Notes under the pieces: generated by a model | Seen by the model: only the letters and a program-made list of their open reading frames with translations | The model's database searches: none | What the model was told of the DNA's origin: nothing | NCBI GenBank assembly: GCA_937901485.1 | Contig: CALGTT010000035.1 | Span: 1-6,546 of the forward strand | Source: an uncultured Ruminococcus sp. | Lineage (GTDB): Bacteria > Bacillota > Clostridia > Oscillospirales > Ruminococcaceae | Direction: 5' to 3' | DNA: 6,546 nt | Position numbers and translations under genes: made by a program | Shown: one piece after another, positions 1 to 5,526 of the stretch | Layout of the letters: each line of letters starts with the position of its first letter | Position numbering within the stretch: the first letter of the stretch is position 1

Positions 1-32
1 AACCCCAGAAAAAGACTTTTTCTACAAGCTGA

Positions 33-66
33 GCCGCCCGTCATGAGATGGGCGGCATATTTTGAT
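33..66 (+). terminator. Probable terminator of an upstream gene outside the window
   Basis: Positions 33-42 (gccgcccgtc) pair with 47-56 across an ATGA loop, giving a 10-bp stem with one G-T pair and seven G/C pairs at its base. The tail (atattttgat) is only moderately T-rich, so the hairpin is strong but the U-tract is weak. The orientation fits a plus-strand gene ending to the left. On the minus strand the T-run comes only after about 10 bases of spacer, which is a worse fit. Confidence 0.45.
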
Positions 67-108
67 GCATGATTTTTCCCTGTTGAAAATCCGTTTTTTG
101 TGTAAAAT

Positions 109-181
109 CACGATTTCAGAAAAAAACCGGAAAAAAGAGAAAAAAAGTCAGATTTTTTTCGCCGAACATCTTGAAATCGTG
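109..181. repeat. 10-bp inverted repeat flanking the A-tracts, right arm on the -35 box
   Basis: CACGATTTCA at 109-118 is the exact reverse complement of TGAAATCGTG at 172-181. The right arm covers most of the -35 hexamer of the carB promoter. Arm centres are 63 bp apart, close to six helical turns, so both arms face the same side of the DNA. A second, shorter nested pair (aaatccg 87-93, cggattt 183-189) is compatible with the same symmetry. Two half-sites for a regulator acting by looping would explain this, but no binding protein is known to me and chance remains possible. Confidence 0.35.
120..159. promoter_or_regulatory. Phased A-tracts (curved DNA / UP-like element) upstream of carB promoter
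   Basis: Runs of A at 120-126, 131-136 and 140-146 have centres about 10.5 and 9.5 bp apart, in phase with the helix. A T7 run follows at 153-159. Phased A-tracts of this kind bend DNA, and A/T-rich DNA just upstream of a -35 box contacts the RNA polymerase alpha subunits. The -35 box starts 12 bp after the T run. The function as an upstream activating element is inferred from position and composition. Confidence 0.5.
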
Positions 182-199
182 CCGGATTTGTGATATAAT
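171..199 (+). promoter_or_regulatory. Sigma-A-type promoter of carB with extended -10
   Basis: TTGAAA (171-176) is separated by exactly 17 bp from a perfect TATAAT (194-199). A TG at 191-192, one base before the hexamer, makes an extended -10 element. Transcription would start near A206-A207, leaving a leader of about 125 nt before the carB ATG at 333. The -35 box lies inside the right arm of the 172-181 inverted repeat, which could let a repressor compete with RNA polymerase. Confidence 0.85.
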
Positions 200-213
200 A
201 CAAGGAAAGAGTT

Positions 214-366
214 ATGCCGTTTTGCTGCGATGCAGACAAAATTTTTTTGCCCAAACGCGGAAAATGCAGTGGAAATCGCGGTGATCCGGTAAATAAAAAC
301 GTGTTTGCTCTGCACGGGTTATGGAGAAGAATATGCCAAAGAAACAAGACATCAACAAGATTATGA
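214..366 (+). CDS. Possible 50-codon leader ORF overlapping the start of carB
   Basis: An ATG at 214 opens a 50-codon frame beginning MPFCCDADKIFLPK and ending with a TGA at 364-366, 34 nt inside carB and in a different frame from it. A purine-rich AAGGAAAG lies at 202-209. However, the predicted transcription start (about 206) cuts this motif, so the frame would be almost leaderless. It runs through the hairpin and U-tract at 220-248, an arrangement reminiscent of the translated leader of the E. coli pyrBI attenuator. A ribosome reading to the end would also cross the carB ribosome binding site. It has no recognisable domain and may be a chance frame. Confidence 0.25.
   Translation: MPFCCDADKIFLPKRGKCSGNRGDPVNKNVFALHGLWRRICQRNKTSTRL
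220..248 (+). terminator. Terminator-like hairpin in the carB leader (candidate attenuator)
   Basis: TTTTG-CTGC (220-228) pairs with GCAG-a-CAAAA (232-241) across a GAT loop, a 9-bp stem with one bulged A at 236. It is followed directly by seven T (242-248). It starts only about 15 nt after the predicted transcription start, and the carB ATG is 85 nt further on. The stem has only 5 G/C pairs, so termination would probably be partial, as expected of an attenuator. I do not see the conserved PyrR anti-antiterminator binding loop of Bacillus pyr leaders, so UTP-sensitive pausing or coupling to the leader ORF is a more natural hypothesis than PyrR control. Confidence 0.4.
323..332 (+). promoter_or_regulatory. 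Ribosome binding site deciding the carB start
   Basis: GGAGAAG (323-329) lies just upstream of the ATG at 333, with GGAG 6 nt from that ATG. The alternative in-frame ATG at 321 has no purine-rich site before it (context tgcacgggtt) and its own codons are the ribosome binding site. The protein from 333 begins MPKKQDINKI, which matches the usual CarB N-terminus (MPKR-D-), supporting 333. Confidence 0.85.
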
Positions 367-3300
367 TTATTGGCTCCGGTCCGATCATTATCGGTCAGGC
401 ATGTGAGTTCGACTATTCCGGTACACAGGCTTGCAAGGCTCTGCGTGCACTGGGATATGAAATCGTACTGGTCAATTCCAATCCGGCTACTATCATGACG
501 GATCCGGACGTTGCGGATATTACTTATGTAGAACCGCTGAATCTGGCTCGTCTGACACAGATCATCGAAAAGGAACGCCCGGATGCACTTCTGCCGAACC
601 TCGGCGGTCAGTCCGGTCTGAACCTCTGCTCCGAGCTTGCAGAGGCTGGCGTTCTCGATCAATATAATGTCAAGGTCATCGGCGTTCAGGTAGATGCCAT
701 TGAGCGCGGTGAGGACAGAATCGAATTCAAGAAGACCATGGACAAGCTCGGCATTGAGATGGCACGCAGCGAGGTTGCATACTCCGTTGACGAAGCTGTC
801 AAGATCGCGGAAAAGCTCAAGTATCCGGTTGTTCTGCGTCCGGCATATACCATGGGCGGTGCAGGCGGCGGCATGGTTTACAATGTGGATGAGCTGAAGG
901 TCGTTTGCGCAAGAGGTCTTCAGGCAAGCCTTGTTGGTCAGGTGCTCGTTGAAGAATGCATCAGCGGCTGGGAAGAGCTGGAGCTTGAGGTTGTCCGCGA
1001 TGCGGAGAACAACATCATCACTGTCTGCTTCATCGAGAACATCGACCCCATCGGCGTGCATACCGGTGACTCCTTCTGCTCCGCTCCCATGCTGACCATC
1101 TCTGAGGAAACACAGAAGAAGCTGCAGGAACAGTCCTATAAGATCGTTGAAGCAATCGAAGTAATCGGCGGCTGCAACTGCCAGTTTGCCCATGATCCTG
1201 TCAGCGACAGAATCGTTGTCATTGAAATTAACCCCAGAACATCCCGTTCCTCTGCACTCGCATCCAAGGCAACCGGCTTCCCGATCGCTCTGGTATCCGC
1301 AATGCTCGCGTGCGGTCTGACGCTGAAGGAGATCCCCTGCGGCAAGTACGGCACACTCGACAAGTATGTTCCCTCCGGCGACTATGTGGTAATTAAGTTC
1401 GCAAGATGGGCATTTGAGAAGTTCAAGGGCGCACAGGATAAGCTCGGCACACAGATGCGTGCAGTGGGCGAGGTCATGAGCATCGGCAAGACCTACAAGG
1501 AAGCATTCCAGAAGGCGATCAGAAGCCTTGAAATCGGCAGATACGGTCTGGGCTTTGCAAAGAATTTCCACGAGCAGACCAAGGAAGAGCTGCTGCAGCA
1601 GCTGCGTTTCCCGTCCAGTGAGCGTCAGTTCATCATCTACGAGGCACTGCGCAAGGGCGCAACTGTGGAAGAAATCTTCCAGCTGACCAAGATCAAGCAC
1701 TGGTTCTTGGAGCAGATGCTCGAAATCGTGCAGGAAGAAGAAATGCTCCTCACCATGAAGGGCAGCGTTCCGGCAGAGGATGTACTGCGTCAGGCAAAGC
1801 TCGACGGCTTCGCAGACAGATACCTCAGCCAGCTGCTGGAAGTTCCGGAGGAGGATATCCGCAACAAGCGTTATGAATACGGCATCCGTGAGGCTTGGGA
1901 AGGCGTACATGTCAGCAGCACACAGGATTCCGCATATTACTACTCCACCTACCACCTCGCAGAGGACAAGAGCCCTGTGAATACTGATAAGCCCAAGATC
2001 ATGATCCTTGGCGGCGGCCCGAACAGAATCGGTCAGGGTATCGAATTCGACTACTGCTGCGTTCATGCTTCTCTGGCACTCAAGAAGATGGGCTTCGAGC
2101 CGATCATCGTCAACTGCAACCCTGAGACAGTTTCCACCGACTATGATACCTCCGATAAGCTCTATTTTGAGCCGCTGACGCTGGAGGATGTACTGAGCAT
2201 CCACGAAAAGGAAAAGCCCGTTGGCGTGATCGCGCAGTTCGGCGGTCAGACTCCGCTGAATCTCGCGGCTGACCTGAAGAAGAACGGCGTCAATATTCTG
2301 GGTACTTCTCCGGAAACCATCGACCTTGCAGAGGACAGAGATCATTTCCGCGCAATGATGGACAAGCTGGGCATTCCGATGCCGGAGGCTGGCATGGCTG
2401 TCAATGTGGACGAGGCTCTGGAAATCGCAAACCGCATCGGTTATCCGGTTATGGTGCGCCCGTCCTACGTTCTGGGCGGTCGTGGCATGGAGATCGTGCA
2501 TGACGACGAGATGATGCGCGTGTACATGTCCGCAGCTGTCGGCGTGACACCGGATCGTCCGATCCTGATCGACCGTTTCCTGAACCATGCGACCGAGTGC
2601 GAGGCAGATGCAATTTCCGACGGTACAAACTGCTTTGTTCCGGCAGTGATGGAGCATATCGAGCTTGCCGGCGTTCACTCCGGTGACTCCGCTTGCATCC
2701 TGCCCTCCAAGAATCTGACCGATGAGCAGATCGCAACCATCAAGGACTACACCAAGAAGATCGCTGTCGAAATGGGCGTATGCGGTCTGATGAATATGCA
2801 GTATGCGATCGAGGGTGATACCGTTTATGTACTCGAAGCAAACCCGAGAGCATCCAGAACCGTTCCGCTGGTATCCAAGGTATGCAGCATCAACATGGTG
2901 AAGATCGCAACCGAGATCATGACCGCACACCTGACAGGCAAGCCCTCTCCGGTGGCAGATCTGCGTGACCGTGAGATCAAGCACTATGGTGTCAAGGAAG
3001 CGGTATTCCCGTTCAATATGTTCCAGGAAGTTGACCCGGTTCTCGGACCGGAGATGCGTTCCACCGGTGAGGTTCTGGGTATTTCCGAATCCTTCGGCGA
3101 GGCATATTACAAGGCACAGGAAGCAACACAGACCAAGCTCCCGTCCGAGGGCACGGTTCTGCTGAGTGTTTGCAACCGTGACAAGGGTGAGCTGGTGGAG
3201 GTTGCACAGGCATTCCACGAGCTGGGCTTCAAGATCATCGCAACCAAGGGCTGCTACAACCTGATCAAGGAAGCAGGCATTCCGGTTGAGCGCATCTACA

Positions 3301-3554
3301 AGATGTCCGAGGGCAGACCGAATATCGCTGACCAGATCGCAAACGGCGAGATCCAGCTGATGGTCAACACACCTGCCGGCAAGGAGAGCGTGGACGATGA
3401 CAGCTACATCCGTAAGGCTGCCATCAAGCACCGTGTTCCCTATATCACTACCATGGCTGCTGCCAAGGCAAGTGCGGAGGGTATCCGTGCCATCAAGGAA
3501 AATGCAAATATTGCAGTAAAGTCCCTGCAGGCATATCACGCTGAAATCAAGTAA
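333..3554 (+). CDS. carB: Carbamoyl-phosphate synthase (glutamine-hydrolysing) large subunit
   Basis: It makes carbamoyl phosphate from bicarbonate, two ATP and the ammonia released by the CarA glutaminase subunit, feeding pyrimidine and arginine synthesis in the cytoplasm. The 1073 aa equal the E. coli length. Order: carboxyphosphate ATP-grasp (about 1-400; GSGPIIIGQ at 14-22, R129, R169, TMGGAGGG 173-180, E215, H243, E298-N300-R302), oligomerisation domain (about 401-550), carbamoyl-phosphate ATP-grasp (about 551-935; GGGPNRIGQG 560-569, VLGGRG 713-718, E835-N837-R839) and a C-terminal MGS-like effector domain (about 936-1073). Both halves keep the expected binding residues, so it should be active. 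The start is set by the ribosome binding site at 323. A promoter before and a terminator after suggest a single-gene transcript; carA is not adjacent. No TTA, CTA or TCA codon occurs in the gene up to 3539, a bias typical of well-expressed genes. Family identity is certain. Confidence 0.98.
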   Translation: MPKKQDINKIMIIGSGPIIIGQACEFDYSGTQACKALRALGYEIVLVNSNPATIMTDPDVADITYVEPLNLARLTQIIEKERPDALLPNLGGQSGLNLCSELAEAGVLDQYNVKVIGVQVDAIERGEDRIEFKKTMDKLGIEMARSEVAYSVDEAVKIAEKLKYPVVLRPAYTMGGAGGGMVYNVDELKVVCARGLQASLVGQVLVEECISGWEELELEVVRDAENNIITVCFIENIDPIGVHTGDSFCSAPMLTISEETQKKLQEQSYKIVEAIEVIGGCNCQFAHDPVSDRIVVIEINPRTSRSSALASKATGFPIALVSAMLACGLTLKEIPCGKYGTLDKYVPSGDYVVIKFARWAFEKFKGAQDKLGTQMRAVGEVMSIGKTYKEAFQKAIRSLEIGRYGLGFAKNFHEQTKEELLQQLRFPSSERQFIIYEALRKGATVEEIFQLTKIKHWFLEQMLEIVQEEEMLLTMKGSVPAEDVLRQAKLDGFADRYLSQLLEVPEEDIRNKRYEYGIREAWEGVHVSSTQDSAYYYSTYHLAEDKSPVNTDKPKIMILGGGPNRIGQGIEFDYCCVHASLALKKMGFEPIIVNCNPETVSTDYDTSDKLYFEPLTLEDVLSIHEKEKPVGVIAQFGGQTPLNLAADLKKNGVNILGTSPETIDLAEDRDHFRAMMDKLGIPMPEAGMAVNVDEALEIANRIGYPVMVRPSYVLGGRGMEIVHDDEMMRVYMSAAVGVTPDRPILIDRFLNHATECEADAISDGTNCFVPAVMEHIELAGVHSGDSACILPSKNLTDEQIATIKDYTKKIAVEMGVCGLMNMQYAIEGDTVYVLEANPRASRTVPLVSKVCSINMVKIATEIMTAHLTGKPSPVADLRDREIKHYGVKEAVFPFNMFQEVDPVLGPEMRSTGEVLGISESFGEAYYKAQEATQTKLPSEGTVLLSVCNRDKGELVEVAQAFHELGFKIIATKGCYNLIKEAGIPVERIYKMSEGRPNIADQIANGEIQLMVNTPAGKESVDDDSYIRKAAIKHRVPYITTMAAAKASAEGIRAIKENANIAVKSLQAYHAEIK

Positions 3555-3565
3555 TCGATTATAAT

Positions 3566-3599
3566 AAAGCCGCCTCCGGTGTCTGTCGGAGGCGGTTTT
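3566..3599 (+). terminator. Intrinsic terminator of carB
   Basis: CCGCCTCCGG (3570-3579) pairs with TCGGAGGCGG (3586-3595) around a 6-nt TGTCTG loop. The AAAG before the stem pairs with the TTTT after it, extending the helix. It sits 11 nt after the carB TAA. The stem is nearly perfect and GC-rich with a short U-tail. The A-rich 5' flank (3566-3568) means it might also work weakly on the opposite strand, but no minus-strand gene ends here. Confidence 0.92.
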
Positions 3600-3605
3600 G
3601 TGATG

Positions 3606-3634
3606 TTGACATTTTTCGGTGAGGGTGGTATAAT
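3606..3634 (+). promoter_or_regulatory. Perfect-consensus extended -10 promoter
   Basis: TTGACA (3606-3611), a 17-bp spacer, TATAAT (3629-3634) and TG at 3626-3627 match the sigma-A consensus at every element. Transcription should start near 3641, about 33 nt before the ATG at 3674. It begins just past the carB terminator, so the downstream gene has independent transcription. A promoter this perfect is often held in check by a repressor, which fits the dyad at 3627-3660. Confidence 0.93.
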
Positions 3635-3660
3635 GAACATAATTCTTGATTTATGATACC
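3627..3660. promoter_or_regulatory. Imperfect dyad overlapping -10 and start site, candidate operator
   Basis: The left arm GGTATAATGAA (3627-3637) and right arm TTTATGATACC (3650-3660) are inverted copies matching at 9 of 11 positions, with a 12-bp spacer. Arm centres are 23 bp apart, about two helical turns. The left arm includes the whole -10 box and the right arm ends directly before the GAGGT ribosome binding site. Since the left arm is mostly upstream of the predicted start, it would act as a DNA site, not an RNA hairpin. No regulator gene is next to it. Confidence 0.35.
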
Positions 3661-3673
3661 GAGGTAATTGTTT

Positions 3674-4132
3674 ATGATTTTAGAACTCGATCACGGTAAA
3701 CTGGATATCGACACAGAAAAGACAAAACAATTTTATAAAACAGCAGAAGAAATCACAGCAGGCTGTTCGTGTGATGGATGCCGGAATTATATGATGGCGG
3801 TGAATCGTTTTCCACAGCCTGCGAAGGACTTTTTCAATGCTCTGGGGGTTGATCTGCGGAAAGCTGCTGAGATCATTGCGTGGTGTTCAGAGGATGATGG
3901 AAATGCTATATTTTATGGCGGTTTTTATCATATATGCGGCACAATGCTGGGGGATGCAGACTGTTGGAAAGATCATGGTGGAATGAAACTATATTCATTA
4001 GCTGATGATTATGAAGTCGGATTTACGAATGATATTTGCTTGCTTGAGAAAAACTTTCCAGCTCCCGTTCTGCAAATGGAAATCTTCTTTCATAATGTGC
4101 CCTGGCTGCTGGATCAGAAAAATAACTATTAG
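3674..4132 (+). CDS. Uncharacterised 152-aa cysteine-containing protein
   Basis: I do not recognise a named family with confidence; it resembles hypothetical proteins seen in gut Clostridia. It is predicted soluble, with no signal peptide or membrane segment. Features: a CSCDGC cluster (C31, C33, C36) followed by RNY, the segment EIIAWCSEDDG (66-76), an aromatic stretch YGGFYHICG (81-89) and a C-terminal part rich in hydrophobic and acidic residues. Further cysteines are C71, C88, C97 and C122. The cluster could bind metal, but a full zinc site is not obvious. The ATG at 3674 is chosen because GAGGT (3661-3665) sits 8 nt before it; the upstream TTG at 3668 is only 2 nt from that site. Codon use is AT-rich (for example TTA and ATA are used), unlike carB: 23 of 60 G/C at 3721-3780 against 37 of 60 at 2221-2280, suggesting a different origin or weaker selection. 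It is probably co-transcribed with the flavodoxin-type gene 64 nt downstream. Confidence 0.85.
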   Translation: MILELDHGKLDIDTEKTKQFYKTAEEITAGCSCDGCRNYMMAVNRFPQPAKDFFNALGVDLRKAAEIIAWCSEDDGNAIFYGGFYHICGTMLGDADCWKDHGGMKLYSLADDYEVGFTNDICLLEKNFPAPVLQMEIFFHNVPWLLDQKNNY

Positions 4133-4175
4133 TGGGAACTGTTTTTTTTTGCAAGCTTTCGAGTACCAGCCCACT
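4131..4175 (+). other. Possible intergenic hairpin with a T9 run in its loop
   Basis: AGTGGG (4131-4136) pairs with CCCACT (4170-4175) and, after a 2-nt AA bulge, CTG (4139-4141) pairs with CAG (4167-4169). The 25-nt loop contains nine T (4142-4150). It begins within the stop codon of the upstream gene and ends 8 nt before the AGAAAGGA ribosome binding site of the next. The T run has no good stem before it, so it is not a standard terminator. The hairpin could set relative expression or RNA stability within a two-gene message. It may also be fortuitous. Confidence 0.25.
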
Positions 4176-4196
4176 TCACACAGAAAGGAACACCCC

Positions 4197-4748
4197 ATGC
4201 AAACCCTCATCCTCAACGGCTCACCTCGAAAAAACGGCGATACTGCCGCATTGCTTTCCCATCTGCAAAAGCACCTGCAAGGCGAAATCATCGAAATTTC
4301 CGCCTATTACGACAATATTTCCCCCTGCATCGACTGCCGCAGATGCAAAGAATCCGGTATCTGCGTGATACCGGATCAAATGCAGGATGTTTACAAAATT
4401 ATCGAAACCTGCGACAATATCATCATCGCATCCCCGATCTATTTCTCCGAACTGACCGGACGGCTTTTAGATACCGCAAGCCGCCTGCAAACCTATTACT
4501 ATGGGATGCAGAAAAATCACGGGCATCCCGTGAAAAAGCCCAAGCGTGGGGGAGTTCTCCTCGTCGGGGGTGGGGAGGGCGATCCGGAAATTGCCTATGC
4601 AACGGCGGTGCGGATTCTGCATTATATGAAAGCAAAAGAGATCTATCCTCTCATTTGCAGCCACCGCACGGACGAAATTCCGGCGGCGGAGGATGGGGCG
4701 GTGCTTGCACAGATCAGGGAACTGGCGGCGTTTCTGCATCGGGATTGA
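4197..4748 (+). CDS. Flavodoxin-fold NAD(P)H-dependent oxidoreductase with Fe-S-type cysteine motif
   Basis: A cytoplasmic FMN-binding protein of the NADPH-dependent FMN reductase / multimeric flavodoxin group (COG0655-like), 183 aa. The N-terminus MQTLILNGSPRKNGDTAAL is the classic beta-strand plus phosphate-binding loop for FMN (GSPRKNGDT 8-16). SPIYFSELTG (79-88) is the second conserved flavin-contacting segment. Between them C44-x2-C47-x2-C50-x5-C56 matches the compact cysteine motif of archaeal and clostridial iron-sulfur flavoproteins (Isf), which ligates a 4Fe-4S cluster; that ligation is inferred here. The electron donor and substrate are unknown. The ATG at 4197 is chosen because AAGGA (4185-4189) lies 7 nt upstream; the longer in-frame ORF from 4005 overlaps the previous gene and lacks homology-like sequence. 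No separate promoter is evident, so transcription from 3606-3634 is likely. Its last 35 nt overlap the convergent methyltransferase gene. Confidence 0.9.
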   Translation: MQTLILNGSPRKNGDTAALLSHLQKHLQGEIIEISAYYDNISPCIDCRRCKESGICVIPDQMQDVYKIIETCDNIIIASPIYFSELTGRLLDTASRLQTYYYGMQKNHGHPVKKPKRGGVLLVGGGEGDPEIAYATAVRILHYMKAKEIYPLICSHRTDEIPAAEDGAVLAQIRELAAFLHRD

Positions 4749-5526
4749 TGGTGTACCGGAACATGCGGTAGAATTTCTTGTAGAACCGTCCCATCAGCTC
4801 GAAGCGTTTCCGGTCAAATCCGGTCAGTTTTGCCTGAATATCGGGGTTTACCATGTCGATTTCGTCTGAAAAGATGATGCTGTCCGTTTCGAGAATGTGC
4901 GGATCATCCATTGCAAAATCAATCTTTGCATTTACATTGTTGACAGGATTCATGAATTTCGAGCACTTCACCGCAAGGGGCGTATAGGCATCGAATGTAA
5001 ATGTGCAGGATGTGAATTTTCGCTGGATCTCGCCCAAAAGTGATTTCATATCCGATTCGGAAAGGTACATGGAAACACCCTCCATCAGAAAATGGATGTG
5101 CTCACCGTGATAGTCGATTTTGTCCATCCACGAAAAATCCATGATGGACGAGGCGATCATCCGGTAACGCTCTGACTCCTGATAATAGTTCTTGCGCAGG
5201 TCGATGACTGCCGGAAAATCGAGGTCATACCAGCATTTTGCAGTATGCTTTACACGCTCACAGCGGCTGTCAAGTCCGCATCCGAGATGCACCACAAGAT
5301 GCTCAATGTTCAGATCCTCCGGCGGTGCATAGGCGGCGCAGACATCATATCTTGCCGCACGCATTGCCATAAAAATGGCAAGTCTGCGTGAGGTATCGAC
5401 ATTCTGCATTTCCTCCGGCAGACTCTCCACAATGCGTTCTGCCGTTTTATCTGTAAAAATCCCCTCCCTGCTCATCGCCGCTTTTCCATACAGCGGAATG
5501 AACAGGGTTTTGCTTTCATTCGTCAT
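4714..5526 (-). CDS. Class I SAM-dependent methyltransferase, COG3315/LCM-like
   Basis: A 270-aa predicted O-methyltransferase of the leucine carboxyl methyltransferase-like superfamily (COG3315, often labelled polyketide-synthesis O-methyltransferase). SAM-binding motif I is VVHLGCGLDSR (78-88). Also typical are WYDLDFPAVIDLR (99-111, with the acidic strand-2 residue), SSIMDFSWMD (126-135) and LMEGVSMYLSE (147-157). The substrate cannot be told from sequence: no polyketide genes are nearby, and the family label should not be taken literally. It is soluble with no signal peptide. The start ATG (5526-5524) overlaps the GNAT stop as TGATG, with GAAAGGA at 5540-5534, 7 nt upstream, so translation is probably coupled. 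It is the last gene of the minus-strand operon, and its 3' end overlaps the convergent flavodoxin-type gene by 35 nt. Confidence 0.92.
   Translation of the reverse strand: MTNESKTLFIPLYGKAAMSREGIFTDKTAERIVESLPEEMQNVDTSRRLAIFMAMRAARYDVCAAYAPPEDLNIEHLVVHLGCGLDSRCERVKHTAKCWYDLDFPAVIDLRKNYYQESERYRMIASSIMDFSWMDKIDYHGEHIHFLMEGVSMYLSESDMKSLLGEIQRKFTSCTFTFDAYTPLAVKCSKFMNPVNNVNAKIDFAMDDPHILETDSIIFSDEIDMVNPDIQAKLTGFDRKRFELMGRFYKKFYRMFRYTINPDAETPPVP

Larger units (their letters stand above)
1..332. other. Intergenic region upstream of carB
   Basis: No conventional protein gene is visible here. The left edge has a perfect 7-bp inverted repeat with a 1-nt centre (gaaaaag 8-14, ctttttc 16-22), then a terminator-like hairpin (33-56). 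Positions 57-170 are very A/T-rich with long homopolymer runs. A promoter lies at 171-199. The rest (about 206-332) is the carB leader with a hairpin followed by seven T and a 50-codon overlapping ORF, described separately. The frame starting at base 2 is open to a TGA at 44-46, so a gene tail entering from the left is possible, but 14 codons are too few to identify it. Confidence 0.7.

Noticed and set aside
2..46. Tail of a gene entering from the left (frame open to a TGA at 44)
   Set aside because: Only 14 codons, no recognisable end of CarA or another protein, and the frame runs into the terminator-like stem. Not supportable as a gene.
321..332. Upstream ATG at 321 as the carB start
   Set aside because: No ribosome binding site precedes it, and the added MEKN overlaps the GGAGAAG that serves the ATG at 333; CarB proteins begin at the second Met.
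206..332. PyrR-binding leader or a known riboswitch upstream of carB
   Set aside because: I could not find the conserved PyrR loop or a known riboswitch core; only the simple hairpin at 220-248 is visible.
108..3539. A 1143-codon antisense open frame covering nearly all of carB
   Set aside because: It is in exact codon register with carB, so it stays open because carB contains no TTA, CTA or TCA codons in this span. Its translation has no recognisable domain, and it starts at a GTG with no supporting site. It is a by-product of codon bias.
3668..3673. TTG at 3668 as the start of the 152-aa gene
   Set aside because: It is only 2 nt from GAGGT, too close; the ATG at 3674 is 8 nt away.
4005..4196. 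N-terminal extension of the flavodoxin-type ORF
   Set aside because: It is an alternate frame of the preceding gene, and the flavodoxin fold begins at the ATG at 4197, which has a good ribosome binding site.
4343..4771. 142-codon frame overlapping the flavodoxin-type gene
   Set aside because: Low-complexity shadow frame with no domain features, fully explained by the real gene in another frame.
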